Both the position numbers and the translations under genes were made by a program. Of a stretch of DNA of 64,000 nt, positions 43,730 to 53,217 are shown piece after piece. The stretch is from positions 190,922 through 254,921 of the forward strand of contig BPGL01000001.1 in assembly GCA_026003015.1 (NCBI GenBank), written 5' to 3'. Numbering within the stretch: position 1 is the first letter of the stretch; each line of letters begins with the position of its first letter. This DNA is from Actinomycetota bacterium (GTDB lineage Bacteria; Actinomycetota; UBA4738; HRBIN12). Under the pieces are notes generated by a model. That model was not told the DNA's origin and did not search any database. It saw only the letters and a program-made list of their open reading frames with translations.

Positions 43730-45430
43730 ATGCGCGCCTCGCAGCTGTTCGCGCCGACCCTGCGGGAGGACCCCGCCGAGGCCGACATCGCCTCCCACCG
43801 GCTGCTGCTGCGCGCCGGCTTCATCAGGCAGCTCATGGCCGGCGTCTACACGACCCTGCCGCTCGGCCTTCGCACGATCCGCAGGATCGAGGCGATCGTC
43901 CGCGAGGAGATGGACGCGGCCGGCGCCCAGGAGCTCCGCATGCCCATCGTGCTGCCGGCCGAGCCCTGGCGGGCGACGGGGCGTTGGGAGCTGTACGGGG
44001 AGCTGCTCTTCCGCCTGCGCGACCGCCACGGGCGAGACCTCCTGCTGGGCCCGACCGAGGAGGAGGTCGTGACCCCGCTCGTCGCCAGCGCGTCTTGCTC
44101 CTACCGCGACCTGCCGGTCAACCTCTACCAGATCGAGTGGAAGTACCGCGACGAGTACCGTCCCCGGTTCGGGCTGTTGCGCGGGCGTGAGTTCCTGATG
44201 AAGGACGCGTACTCCTTCGATCGCGACCAGGCGGGTCTGGAGCGCTCCTACGCCGCGATGTACGAGGCCTACCGCCGCGTCTTCGAGCGGTGTCGGCTCG
44301 ATCACGTGATCGTCGAGGCCGACCCGGGACAGATCGGCGGTGGGATCAACCACGAGTTCATGGCCCGCGCCGAGGTCGGGGAGGATCTGTTCGTCGAGTG
44401 CGAGCACGGTGACTACCTCGCCGACACGGAGGCCGCCCGCCCGATGCCCCCCGAGCCGGCCGGTGAGCCGACGGAGCCCCTGCAGGTGCTCGACACCCCC
44501 GACACGCCGACGATCGAGTCGCTCGCGCGGTTCCTCGGGGTCGAGGCGGCGCGCACGTTGAAGTGCGTGCTGTTCGACGTCGGGGGGCGCACCGTCGCGG
44601 TGCTCGTCCCCGGAGACCGCGAGGTGAGCCAGACGAAGCTCGACAAGCTGATGTTCCCCGAGATCGTGCGCCCCTTCGACGAGGAGGACTTCGATCGGCG
44701 CGGCTTCGTCAAGGGCTACGTCGGCCCCCAGGGCTTCGAGGACGACGTCGTGGTCGTCGCCGACCACACGGTGCGGGGCGGGCGCGACTGGATCACCGGG
44801 GCCAACGAGCCCGACCGCCACGTGCGCGGGGCCAACGTCGGACGCGACTTCCGGGTCGACCGATGGGAGGACGTCGTCGCGTTCCGCGAGGGCGACCGGT
44901 GCCCGATCGACGGCGGGAGCCTTCGGGTCGGACGCTCGATCGTCGTCGGCCACATCTACCAGCTCGGCACGAAGTACTCCGAGCCGCTCGGCGCGACCTT
45001 CGTCGACGAGGACGGGACGCCCCGGCCGTTCGTGATGGGCTGTTACGGGATCGGGATCTCCCGGATCGTGGCCGCCGCCGCGGAGCAGTACCACGACGAG
45101 CTCGGCCTGCGTTGGCCGCGGGCCCTCGCGCCGTTCGACGTCGTCGTGATCGCGGCCACCGCCGGGGACGCGACGCATGAGGCCGAGCGGATCTACGAGG
45201 AGCTGCGCTCGCGTGGGATCGACGCGGTGCTCGACGATCGCGACGAACGCGCCGGGGTGAAGTTCGCCGACGCGGATCTGATCGGCTACCCGGTGCAGGT
45301 CGTCGTCGGCGCCCGCGGGCTCGCCGAGCAGCAGGTGGACCTCAAGCTCCGAGCCACGGGGCAGCGCACCCGAGAGCGGCTCGACGAGGCGGCGCAGGCC
45401 GCGGCCGACCTCCTCGAGGCGGCGCCCTAG
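43730..45430 (+). CDS. proS: Prolyl-tRNA synthetase (bacterial type with editing insert)
   Basis: ProS charges tRNA-Pro. The 566-residue protein has class II motif 1 (TTLPLGLRTIRRIEAIVREE), motif 2 (VNLYQIEWKYRDEYRPRFG, LRGREFLMKDAYSFD), an inserted YbaK-like editing domain (about residues 235-385: EAARTLKCVLFDVGG, SQTKLDKLMF) that clears Ala-tRNA-Pro, motif 3 (FVMGCYGIGISRIVAAAAEQ), and an anticodon domain. ATG start at 43730. Confidence 0.97.
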   Translation: MRASQLFAPTLREDPAEADIASHRLLLRAGFIRQLMAGVYTTLPLGLRTIRRIEAIVREEMDAAGAQELRMPIVLPAEPWRATGRWELYGELLFRLRDRHGRDLLLGPTEEEVVTPLVASASCSYRDLPVNLYQIEWKYRDEYRPRFGLLRGREFLMKDAYSFDRDQAGLERSYAAMYEAYRRVFERCRLDHVIVEADPGQIGGGINHEFMARAEVGEDLFVECEHGDYLADTEAARPMPPEPAGEPTEPLQVLDTPDTPTIESLARFLGVEAARTLKCVLFDVGGRTVAVLVPGDREVSQTKLDKLMFPEIVRPFDEEDFDRRGFVKGYVGPQGFEDDVVVVADHTVRGGRDWITGANEPDRHVRGANVGRDFRVDRWEDVVAFREGDRCPIDGGSLRVGRSIVVGHIYQLGTKYSEPLGATFVDEDGTPRPFVMGCYGIGISRIVAAAAEQYHDELGLRWPRALAPFDVVVIAATAGDATHEAERIYEELRSRGIDAVLDDRDERAGVKFADADLIGYPVQVVVGARGLAEQQVDLKLRATGQRTRERLDEAAQAAADLLEAAP

Positions 45431-45461
45431 CCGCGGCGGCCCGCACGGGTGCGCCGGCGGG

Positions 45462-45480
45462 CGTTGCGCGGCCCGCAACG
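45462..45480. terminator. Inverted repeat after proS
   Basis: CGTTGCG-CGGCC-CGCAACG forms a seven-base stem with a five-base loop, 31 bases after the proS stop and 24 bases before the rimP -10 box. It lacks a T-run, so it could be a weak terminator for proS or an operator upstream of the rimP promoter. Confidence 0.35.
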
Positions 45481-45503
45481 GACCGTGCGGCGGTGCCCCC
45501 GGG

Positions 45504-45509
45504 TATACT
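45504..45509 (+). promoter_or_regulatory. -10 box of the rimP-nusA-infB operon
   Basis: TATACT is the best -10 match in the window. It would start a leader of about 75 bases before rimP that contains the hairpin at 45544-45565. The -35 region is not clear. Confidence 0.5.
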
Positions 45510-45543
45510 GACAACCGACGTTCGGGACCGCTGCAGTGACGGC

Positions 45544-45565
45544 AAGGTGGGCTCGCGCCCACCTT
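45544..45565 (+). promoter_or_regulatory. Perfect hairpin in the rimP-nusA leader
   Basis: AAGGTGGGC-TCGC-GCCCACCTT is a nine-base perfect stem with a four-base loop, lying between the TATACT promoter and the rimP start and followed by TCGCTTCG. Gram-positive rimP-nusA operons often carry a GTGGGC/GCCCAC hairpin at this place. It may be an attenuator or NusA-responsive site; the T-rich tail is weak. Confidence 0.55.
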
Positions 45566-45589
45566 TCGCTTCGAAAGGGGGGTCGGACC

Positions 45590-46058
45590 GTGGAGGTCCT
45601 CGAGATCGTCCGGCCCGTCGTCGAGCGGGCGGGGCTCGAGCTCGTCGAGGCGGGCTTCGGCCGCCGCGGGGGTCGGCGGGTGCTGCGCGTCGTCGTCGAC
45701 CGCGACGGCGGGGGTCGACCTCGACGCGATCGCGGCCGTCTCGGAACGGCTGTCGCGTCGGCTGGACGCGGCCGGCTTCGAGCCGGGGCCCTACGACCTC
45801 GAGGTGAGCTCGCCGGGGATCGAGCGGACGCTCGCGACGCCGGCGCAGTTCCGCCGCGCGGTGGGGGGGCGCGTGCGGATCCGGACGCGGGAGCCGGTGG
45901 ACGGTGCGCGGGTCCACGAAGGAGCGCTGGTCGAGGCCGACGAACGGACCGTGACGGTCGCGGTCGGCGGCGCCGAGCGGCGCATCCGGCTCGACGACGT
46001 GACCTCCGCCCGGACCGTCGTCGACTGGGAGGCGGAGCTGAAGGGGACGTGGAGATGA
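45590..46058 (+). CDS. rimP: Ribosome maturation factor RimP, frame broken by one extra base
   Basis: RimP is needed for 30S subunit maturation. The corrected protein has about 155 residues: EIVRPVVERAGLELVEAGFG, VLRVVVDRDGG, then in the next frame VSERLSRRLDAAGF, DLEVSSPGIERTLATPAQF, GRVRIRTREP and IRLDDVTSARTVVDW. One extra G in the GGGGG run near 45712 causes the shift. GTG start after a GAAAGGGG purine run; the stop overlaps nusA (ATGA). Confidence 0.92.
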
Positions 46059-47222
46059 ACGCGGAGATGATCGCCGCCCTGCGGGAGCTCGAGCGCGAGA
46101 AGGGGATCGCGTTCGAGACGATCCTGCACGGGCTCGAGGAGGCGATGGCCTCGGCGTACAAGGCGCACTGGAAGCAGGAGCACCCCGACGCGGACGACAC
46201 CGTCGTCGGATTCCGCGCCCAGATCGATCCCGAGACCGGCGACCTTCGGATCTGGCAGCAGCAGCTCGAGGAGGTCGAGGGGCCCGAGGGCGAGCCCGTG
46301 ATGGAGGTGCGCTCCGAAGAGGAGGTCAAGGTCACCGACGACTTCAAGGGTCGGATCGGGGCGCAGACGGCCAAGCAGGTGATCTTCCAGAAGCTCCGCG
46401 ACGCCGAGCGTGAGATGACCTACGAGGAGTTCGCCGGCCGCGAAGGAGACGTCGTCACCGGGATCGTGCAGCAGGCGGAGCGTCGCTTCACCCTCATCGA
46501 CCTCGGCAAGGTCGAGGCCTTGCTGCCGATCGGCGAGCAGATCCCGAGCGAGCCGCACCGGACCGGCGAGCGGTTGAAGGCCTACATCACCGAGGTCCGC
46601 AAGGGGGCGAAGGGGGCCGCAGATCGTCGTGTCGCGAACCCATCCGGGGCTGCTTCGCAAGCTCTTCGAGCTCGAGGTCCCCGAGATCGAGGACGGCGTC
46701 GTCGAGATCAAGGCCGTCGCCCGCGAGCCCGGGCACCGGTCGAAGATCGCCGTCGTGTCCCACGAGCCCGGCGTCGATCCCGTCGGCGCCTGCGTCGGCC
46801 CGAAGGGCTCGCGGGTCCGCAACGTCGTGACGGAGCTTCGGGGGGAGAAGATCGACGTCGTGCCCTGGTCGCCCGACCCGGCCGAGTTCGTCGCGAACGC
46901 CCTGCAGCCGGCCAAGGTCAAGCAGGTCCTCATCGACCCCGAGACCCAGACGGCGCAGGTGATCGTGCCCGACTACCAGCTGTCGCTGGCGATCGGCAAG
47001 GAGGGGCAGAACGCCCGCCTGGCCGCCCGGCTCACCGGCTGGCGGATCGACATCAAGTCGGAGACGCAGGCCGCCGAGCCGGCCCCCCGTCCCGCACCGA
47101 CCGGGTCCGAGGCTCCGTCCGGGTCCTCCGAGCCGCTCGAGCCGCAGGCCGGTGGCGACGGGGAGGCCGCGCCGGCGACGGCCGAGGCAGCGACGGAGGC
47201 CGAGGGGCCCGCGGGCGCCTGA
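46055..47222 (+). CDS. nusA: Transcription factor NusA, frame broken by one extra base
   Basis: NusA modulates pausing, termination and rRNA antitermination. The corrected protein has about 388 residues: N-terminal domain ([17 protein letters not shown]), S1 domain ([19 protein letters not shown]), then KH1 and KH2 ([59 protein letters not shown]). An extra G near 46614 breaks it just before the first KH domain. The C-terminal 55 residues are a Glu/Ala/Pro-rich tail. Confidence 0.94.
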
Positions 47223-47223
47223 C

Positions 47224-47520
47224 GTGGACGCCTCCGGCCGCGCGCCGGAGCGGACGTGCGTGGGGTGCCGGGGCCGTGCTGCGAAGCGCGACCTGTTGCG
47301 CCTCAGGCTCGAGGTCGCGTCGGGGCGGGTCGCGGTCGATCCCCCGGGAGGCTCCGGAGGTCGGGGCGCCTACGTCCACCGCGACCACGCGTGCGTCGAG
47401 GCGGCGCTGCGGCGCGGCGCCCTGGCGGTGGCGCGCGGGCTGCGCCTGGGCGGACGTCTGCCGCGCGAGGAAGTCGATAGGCTACGGACGCGCATCGAGG
47501 AGGTGCTCGCGCAGGCGTGA
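47224..47520 (+). CDS. ylxR: YlxR/DUF448 family RNA-binding protein
   Basis: The 98-residue basic protein has the YlxR signature [20 protein letters not shown] followed by [21 protein letters not shown]. YlxR is a nucleoid- or RNA-associated factor encoded between nusA and infB in most Gram-positive bacteria. GTG start one base after the nusA stop; its stop overlaps infB (GTGA). Confidence 0.93.
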   Translation: MDASGRAPERTCVGCRGRAAKRDLLRLRLEVASGRVAVDPPGGSGGRGAYVHRDHACVEAALRRGALAVARGLRLGGRLPREEVDRLRTRIEEVLAQA

Positions 47521-49665
47521 GGGTCCACGAGCTCGCGAAGGAGCTCGGCGTCACGAGCAAGGAGCTGCTCGCGGCGCTCGAGCAGATGGGCGTGACGGGG
47601 AAGTCCGCCTCCTCGAGCGTGCCCGAGGAGATGATCCCGCGCCTGCGGGCGTCCGGCGGCAAGGCGACGACCGTGGCCAAGCCGCGGGAGGTGCTCGAGC
47701 CGCCGCCTCGCCCGCGCCGACGCCCGCGCACGCCAGCGCCCGCACCGGCGCCCGAGGCGGCGCCGGCGCCCGAGCCCGAGGCGGCGCCGGCGGCGCCCGC
47801 CCCGACCCCGCAGGCCCCGCCCGCGGCCTCGGCTCCGGCGGCGCCTCCCGCTCCGTCGGCGCCGGCGCGTCCCGCCCCCGCGCCCGAGCCGCCCAGGCGC
47901 GTGGCTCCGGCGCTTCCCGTGCTGCAGGTCGTGCGCGGCGCGACGCCGCAGACGATCGCCGAGCGCGTGGGCCGTTCCCCGGCCGAGATCGTGAAGATCC
48001 TGTTCACCGCCGGCGAGATGGCGACGGCCACGACGTCGCTGTCCGATGAGGCGATCGCGCTCGTGGCCTCCGAGCTCGGCTACTCGGCCGAGATCGTCGG
48101 CCTCGACGAGGAGCGAGAGGTCGTCGAGGAAGAGGTCGATGAGGCCGCGCTCGTCCCCCGGCCGCCGGTCGTCACGATCATGGGGCACGTCGATCACGGC
48201 AAGACGAAGCTGCTGGACGCGATCCGGCGGACGAACGTCGTGGCCGGGGAGTTCGGCGGCATCACGCAGCACATCGGCGCCTACCAGGCCCACGTCGGGG
48301 ACCGCGAGATCACGTTCATCGACACGCCCGGCCACGAGGCGTTCACAGCGATGCGGGCGCGCGGCGCGCGCGTGACCGACATCGTCGTGCTCGTCGTCGC
48401 GGCCGACGACGGGGTGATGCCGCAGACGCTCGAGGCCCTGGACCATGCGAAGGCGGCGGGGGGTCCCGATCGTTGTCGCCGTGAACAAGGTGGACCTCGA
48501 GGACGCGGACCCGCAGCGGGTGCGCACGCAGCTCGTCGAACACGGCGTGGTGCCGTCCGAGTGGGGCGGGGACTATGAGTTCGTCGACGTCTCCGCCAAG
48601 CAGGGAACGAACCTCGACCGCCTCCTCGAGACGATCCTGCTCGTGGCCGAGCTCGCGGAGCTGAAGGGCGACCCCACGGGGCGGGCGCGCGGCACCGTCA
48701 TCGAGGCCCACCTCGACCGGGGGCGTGGTCCGGTGGCCACGGTCCTGGTGCAGAAGGGCGTCCTGCAGGCGGGCGACGCGCTCGTGTCGGGCACCGCGTA
48801 CTGCCGGGTGCGAGCCATGCTGGACGAGAACGGCCGCCCGGTCGAGGAGGCCGGGCTGTCCAAGCCGGTCCAGGTGCTCGGATGGAGCCAGGTGCCGGCC
48901 TCCGGCGACGAGTTCCGTGAGGTCGCCGACGAGCGCGAGGCCCGCCACCTCGCTGAGGAGCGCGAGGCTCGTGTCCGCGCGGCCGAGCTCGTCGTGAGTC
49001 GGCCGCCGACGCTCGCCGACCTGATGCGTCGGGCCGAGGGCGCCGGCGTGGCCGAGCTGAACCTCATCGTCAAGGCCGACGTGCAGGGCTCGCTCGGGGC
49101 GCTCACGGACTCCCTGCTGAAGCTCCCCCAAGACGAGGTCAAGGTCCAGATCATCCGCGGGGCCACTGGAGCGATCACCGAGGACGACGTGACGCTCGCG
49201 AAGGCCTCCGACGCCATCGTGATCGGCTTCAACGTCCGCCCGGATGCGAAGGCTCGCGCCCTGGCGGAGCGCGAGGGCGTGGACGTGCGCCTGTACCGCG
49301 TCATCTACGACGCGATCGACGACGTGAAGGCCGCGCTCTCCGGCCTGCTCGCGCCCGAGGAACGCGAGAGGGTGCTCGGCGACGCCGAGGTCCGCCAGCT
49401 GTTCCGCGTGCCGCGGCTGGGGGTCGTCGCCGGGTCGTACGTGCGCAGCGGCGTGATCCGCCGCGGAGCCCGGGCCCGACTCGTGCGCGACGGCGTCGTC
49501 GTCTACGAGGGCCGCGTCGCGTCCCTGCGCCGGTTCAAGGACGACGTGAACGAGGTCCGCGAGGGTTTCGAATGCGGGATCGGCCTCGAGCGGTTCCAGG
49601 ACCTCAAGGAGGGGGACGTGATCGAGGCGTTCGAGATCGAAGAGGTCGCCCGCCAGATCTCGTGA
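47517..49665 (+). CDS. infB: Translation initiation factor IF-2, frame broken by one extra base
   Basis: IF-2 places initiator tRNA on the ribosome. The corrected protein has about 715 residues: [21 protein letters not shown] at the N-terminus, an Ala/Pro-rich linker, then the G domain with [19 protein letters not shown] near residue 220, [17 protein letters not shown] and [10 protein letters not shown], followed by domains II-IV ([55 protein letters not shown]). An extra G near 48463 breaks the G domain just before NKVD. GTG start. Confidence 0.95.
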
Positions 49666-49967
49666 GCCGCGCCGTGCTCGTGGCGCTCGCCCGCATCGAC
49701 CTGCGGATCCCGGGCGTGCGGTCCCTCAAGGAGAAGCGCCGCGTCGTGCGCACCCTCACGGCCGCCCTTCGCAGCCGCTTCCCGGTGAGCGTCGCCGAGG
49801 TGGACCATCAGGACCTGTGGCAGCGGGCCACGATCGGGGTGGCCCTCGTCGGCGGGGAGGGGCACCACCTGCGGCGGGTGCTCCACGAGGTGCAGCGCAC
49901 GGTCGAGCGCTGGGCCGAGGTCGAGGTGCTCTCGGTCGAGGTCGACCTGCTCGCCCCCGAGAGCTGA
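49662..49967 (+). CDS. DUF503 (YlxP-like) family protein
   Basis: The 101-residue protein matches the DUF503/YlxP family found after infB in Gram-positive bacteria: ARIDLRIPGVRSLKEKRRVV, then FPVSVAEVDHQDLWQRATIG. No catalytic motif is known and the function is not established, though the context suggests ribosome maturation. The GTG start overlaps the infB stop by four bases. Confidence 0.9.
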   Translation: MSRAVLVALARIDLRIPGVRSLKEKRRVVRTLTAALRSRFPVSVAEVDHQDLWQRATIGVALVGGEGHHLRRVLHEVQRTVERWAEVEVLSVEVDLLAPES

Positions 49968-49975
49968 GGCGGCGC

Positions 49976-49981
49976 TAGGCT
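49976..49981 (+). promoter_or_regulatory. Putative -10 box of rbfA
   Basis: TAGGCT lies six bases before the rbfA ATG, predicting an internal leaderless promoter within the long rimP-ribF operon. Confidence 0.35.
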
Positions 49982-49987
49982 GAGAGC

Positions 49988-50353
49988 ATGCCCCAGGGAG
50001 CCCGCACCGAACGGGTGGGGGAGGAGTTCCGCGAGATCCTCGCCGAAGCGATCCCACGGCTGAAGGACCCGAGGATCGGGTTCGTCACCGTCACCGGCGT
50101 CCGGGTCTCGGCCGATCTCCGCCACGCCCGCGTCTTCTACACGAGCCTGGGCGACGAACGAGCCCGGAGGGCGACGCGCGCCGCTCTGCGCTCGGCCACA
50201 CCGCATCTGCGCCACGAGCTCGGCCGCCAGGTCCGCCTGAAGGCGGTCCCCGAGCTGGTCTTCGAGGAGGATCCGTCGTTCGAGATCGGCGCGCGCGTCG
50301 ACCGCCTCCTTGAGCGGATCGCGCAGCCGCGTTCCGGGAGCAAGGAGCCGTGA
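49988..50353 (+). CDS. rbfA: Ribosome-binding factor A
   Basis: RbfA helps mature the 5' end of 16S rRNA and the 30S decoding site. The 121-residue protein has the KH-like fold: RTERVGEEFREILAEAIPRL, DPRIGFVTVTGVRVSADLRH, ARVFYTSLGDE and LRHELGRQVRLKAVPELVFE. The ATG at 49988 gives the conserved start. It overlaps nrnA by four bases. Confidence 0.95.
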   Translation: MPQGARTERVGEEFREILAEAIPRLKDPRIGFVTVTGVRVSADLRHARVFYTSLGDERARRATRAALRSATPHLRHELGRQVRLKAVPELVFEEDPSFEIGARVDRLLERIAQPRSGSKEP

Positions 50354-51351
50354 GCGGGGAAGGGGCCGAGCTCGAGCGGGCGGCCGCGGTGCTCGCCGAG
50401 GCATCGGAGGTCGCGATCGCCTGCCACGTGAACCCCGACGCCGACGCCCTCGGCGCGATGCTCGGACTGGCCGCGGTGCTTCGCGCGCGCGGTGTGCGCG
50501 TCGTCTGCGCGGTGCCGAACGAGCCGCGCCACCTGCCCCGATGGGCTCAGCTCCTCCCGGGAGCCGACGAGCTCGTCAGGGTCGAGCGGTTCCCCGCCGC
50601 CCCCGCGGTGATGGTCACCTGCGACTGCGCATCGATCGATCGGCTGGCGGCGCTGCGCCCGGCGGCCGAGCGGGCGAACGAGTTGATCTGGATCGACCAC
50701 CATCGCTCGAACGACGGGGCCGGGACGATCCGCGTCGTCGACCCGGCGGCGTCGTCGACCTGCGAGCTCGTCGTCCGGCTCGCCGACGCGCTCGGGGCCG
50801 AGCTTCCGACCCAGGCGGCGGTGTGTCTGTACGCCGGGATCGTCACCGACACCGGACGCTTCCAATACGAGGCCACCACCCCGGAGACCCTCCGGATCGC
50901 GGCGCGGCTGCGCGAGCACCCGTTCGACCACGCGCGACTGGCCCAAGCGCTGTACGAAGACCGCGATCGGGCGGCGCTGTCGCTGATGGCGCTCGCGCTG
51001 ACGCGGCTCACGTTCGAGCCGGAGGCCGACCTCGTGTGGACCTACCTCACCCAGGCGGACCTGCGGAAGGCCGGCGTCCACCCGGCCGAGACCGACGAGC
51101 TGATCGACCTGATCCGCACCGATCGAGAGGCCGACGTCGCCGCGGTTCTCAAGCAGCAGTGGGACGGCCGCTTCAAGGTCAGCATGCGGTCGCGCGGCGC
51201 CCACGACCTCGCGGCGATCGCGGCGCGGTTCGGCGGCGGCGGGCACCGCCTCGCCGCCGGCTACACGAGCGCCCATGGACCCGCGGCGACGATCGAGGAG
51301 CTCGTGCGCGAGCTGCGGGCCGCCCCGGCGGCGACCGCGTCGGGGGGATGA
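50350..51351 (+). CDS. nrnA: DHH-family phosphoesterase (nanoRNase / pAp phosphatase NrnA)
   Basis: NrnA degrades very short oligoribonucleotides and dephosphorylates pAp, and in some bacteria c-di-AMP products. The 333-residue protein has the DHH signatures AIACHVNPDADALGAMLGL, VTCDCASIDRL, LIWIDHHRSNDGAG and ASSTCELV, and a DHHA1 C-terminal domain (GAHDLAAIAARFGGGGHRLA). It sits between rbfA and truB with four-base overlaps on both sides (GTG start at 50350). Confidence 0.95.
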   Translation: MSGEGAELERAAAVLAEASEVAIACHVNPDADALGAMLGLAAVLRARGVRVVCAVPNEPRHLPRWAQLLPGADELVRVERFPAAPAVMVTCDCASIDRLAALRPAAERANELIWIDHHRSNDGAGTIRVVDPAASSTCELVVRLADALGAELPTQAAVCLYAGIVTDTGRFQYEATTPETLRIAARLREHPFDHARLAQALYEDRDRAALSLMALALTRLTFEPEADLVWTYLTQADLRKAGVHPAETDELIDLIRTDREADVAAVLKQQWDGRFKVSMRSRGAHDLAAIAARFGGGGHRLAAGYTSAHGPAATIEELVRELRAAPAATASGG

Positions 51352-52214
51352 GCGGCCCCGAGGGGCTGCTGCTCGTCGACAAGCCGGCGGGCATGACCTC
51401 GCACGACGCCGTCGCCGCCGTGCGCCGTGCGCTTGGGACGCGACGGGTGGGCCACGCGGGCACGCTCGACCCGCTCGCCACCGGGCTGCTCGTGTGCGGC
51501 GTGGGGCGGGCGACGCGCCTGCTGCGCTTCGTCGGGGAACTACCGAAGACCTACGAGGGCACGATCCGCCTCGGCGTCGAGACGGACACGCTGGACGCCG
51601 AGGGGCGGGTGCTCGCCCGCAGGCCGGTGCGCGTGGGGCCGGGAGCGGTCGCCGCGGCGATGCGGGCGCTCGAGGGGGAGTCGCTCCAGCGGCCGCCGGC
51701 CTTCAGCGCCGTCAAGGTGGGAGGGCGGCGGCTGCACGAGGCCGCGCGCGCGGGTGCGCCGATCGAGGCCGCGCCGCGCCCGATCAGGGTCGAGCGCTTC
51801 GTCCTGCTGGAGCTCAGCGGGGACGAGGCGCGGTTCCGCGTCGTGTGCGGAGCGGGCACGTACGTTCGCGTCCTCGCGGCGGACGTGGGGCGGGCCCTCG
51901 GCTGCGGCGCGCACCTGGCGGCCCTTCGGCGCACCGCGATCGGCCCCTGGCGGGTGGAGGACGCGCGGCCCCCGACCGACCCGGGGCGGCCCCTCGCGAT
52001 CGAACGGCTCGTCGCACACCTGCCGAGCGTCGCGCTCGACCCCCACGAGGCCGCCGCCGCCGCGAACGGTCGCCCCCTCGGGCCGGCGGGCCTGCGCGGC
52101 CCCTACGCCGTGGTCGGCCCCGACGGCCGGCTGATCGGGATCTACCGGGACGAGGGCACCAGGGCCCGCCCCGAGGTCATCCTGGCCCCGCCCGCCACGG
52201 ATCGCGACCGGTAG
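51348..52214 (+). CDS. truB: tRNA pseudouridine55 synthase
   Basis: TruB makes pseudouridine 55 in the T-loop of tRNA. The 288-residue protein has GLLLVDKPAGMTSHDAVAAV, the catalytic aspartate in GHAGTLDPLATGLLVCGVG near residue 42, TYEGTIRLGVETDTLDAEG, RPPAFSAVKVGGRRLHEAAR and CGAGTYVRVLAADVGRAL. A short C-terminal domain follows (VGPDGRLIGIYR). ATG overlaps the nrnA stop. Confidence 0.96.
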   Translation: MSGPEGLLLVDKPAGMTSHDAVAAVRRALGTRRVGHAGTLDPLATGLLVCGVGRATRLLRFVGELPKTYEGTIRLGVETDTLDAEGRVLARRPVRVGPGAVAAAMRALEGESLQRPPAFSAVKVGGRRLHEAARAGAPIEAAPRPIRVERFVLLELSGDEARFRVVCGAGTYVRVLAADVGRALGCGAHLAALRRTAIGPWRVEDARPPTDPGRPLAIERLVAHLPSVALDPHEAAAAANGRPLGPAGLRGPYAVVGPDGRLIGIYRDEGTRARPEVILAPPATDRDR

Positions 52215-52217
52215 GCT
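52212..52217 (+). promoter_or_regulatory. Putative -10 box of ribF
   Basis: TAGGCT overlaps the truB stop and lies nine bases before the ribF ATG. Confidence 0.3.
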
Positions 52218-52226
52218 CGCGCAGCG

Positions 52227-53171
52227 ATGGAGCTGCTCGCCGGGTTGGATGCGCTGCCCCTGAGCTCGGGGCCATCGGTCGTGACCGTCGGCTTCTTCGA
52301 CGGGGTCCACCTCGGGCACCGTGCCGTCCTGGCGCGCACGGTGGAGCAGGCCCGCGCGCGTCGGGCCCGCGCGGTGGCGGTGACCTTCGACCGACATCCC
52401 GCCGAGGTGCTGCGTCCGGGCGAGGTGCCCCGACTCCTCACCACGGTCGAACGCAAGGCCGCCCTCGTCGCCGAGACCGGGATCGACGTGCTCGTCGTCC
52501 TGACGTTCGACCGGGACTTCTCGCTGATGTCGGCGGAGGCCTTCGTCCGCGAGGTCCTCGTCGGGGGCGCCCACGCCGTGCACGCGGTCATGGGGGCGAA
52601 CTTCCGGTTCGGCTATCGCGCCCGGGGGTCGGTCGACGTGCTGCCGGCGATCGGGTGGCCCCTCGGCATGACGGCGGAGGCCGTGGCGCTCGTGGAGCTC
52701 GACGGGCGAACCGTGTCGTCGACGTCGATCCGGGAGGCGCTGTCAGGCGGGGACCTCGCCTGGCCGACGCGGGCGCTCGGGCGCCGCTTCGTCCTGGACG
52801 GCGAGGTGGTCACCGGCCACGGGCGGGGGAGCGGCCTCGGGTACCCGACGGCGAACCTGCGCACCGAGCCCCGGCTCCTGCTGCCGGGGCGCGGGATCTA
52901 CGCGGGGGTGGCCGAGCACCGGGGCCGGCGCTACCGAGCGGCGATCGACGTGGGCACGAACCCGACCTTCGGGGTCGAGCCGTTGCACGTGGAGGCCTTC
53001 CTGCTCGGCTACGAGGGTCCTGACCTGCCGGGCGAGCCGCTGGCGATCGAGTTCTGGGAGCGATTGCGCGACGAGGTCCGCTACGAGCGGATCGAGGACC
53101 TGGTCGACGCGATCGAGCGCGACGTGAGGCGGACCCGCGAGATCGTGCCCGACGGCGCGCTCGGGGCGTGA
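52227..53171 (+). CDS. ribF: Bifunctional riboflavin kinase / FAD synthetase
   Basis: RibF makes FMN and then FAD. The 314-residue protein has the N-terminal adenylyltransferase domain (TVGFFDGVHLGHRAVLART, VTFDRHPAEVL, MGANFRFGYRARGSVDVL, VSSTSIREALSGGDL) and the C-terminal kinase domain (GRGSGLGYPTANLRTE, GIYAGVAEHRGRRYRAAIDVG, EAFLLGYEGPDL). It lies between truB and rpsO, its usual place. Confidence 0.96.
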   Translation: MELLAGLDALPLSSGPSVVTVGFFDGVHLGHRAVLARTVEQARARRARAVAVTFDRHPAEVLRPGEVPRLLTTVERKAALVAETGIDVLVVLTFDRDFSLMSAEAFVREVLVGGAHAVHAVMGANFRFGYRARGSVDVLPAIGWPLGMTAEAVALVELDGRTVSSTSIREALSGGDLAWPTRALGRRFVLDGEVVTGHGRGSGLGYPTANLRTEPRLLLPGRGIYAGVAEHRGRRYRAAIDVGTNPTFGVEPLHVEAFLLGYEGPDLPGEPLAIEFWERLRDEVRYERIEDLVDAIERDVRRTREIVPDGALGA

Positions 53172-53202
53172 GCCCACCCGGACGGCCCCCCGTCGGCGCT
53201 GG

Positions 53203-53208
53203 TAGCCT
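53203..53208 (+). promoter_or_regulatory. Putative -10 box of rpsO
   Basis: TAGCCT lies nine bases before the rpsO ATG (six before an in-frame TTG at 53215). It predicts a nearly leaderless rpsO-pnp transcript. Confidence 0.4.
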
Positions 53209-53217
53209 GGGGTCTTG

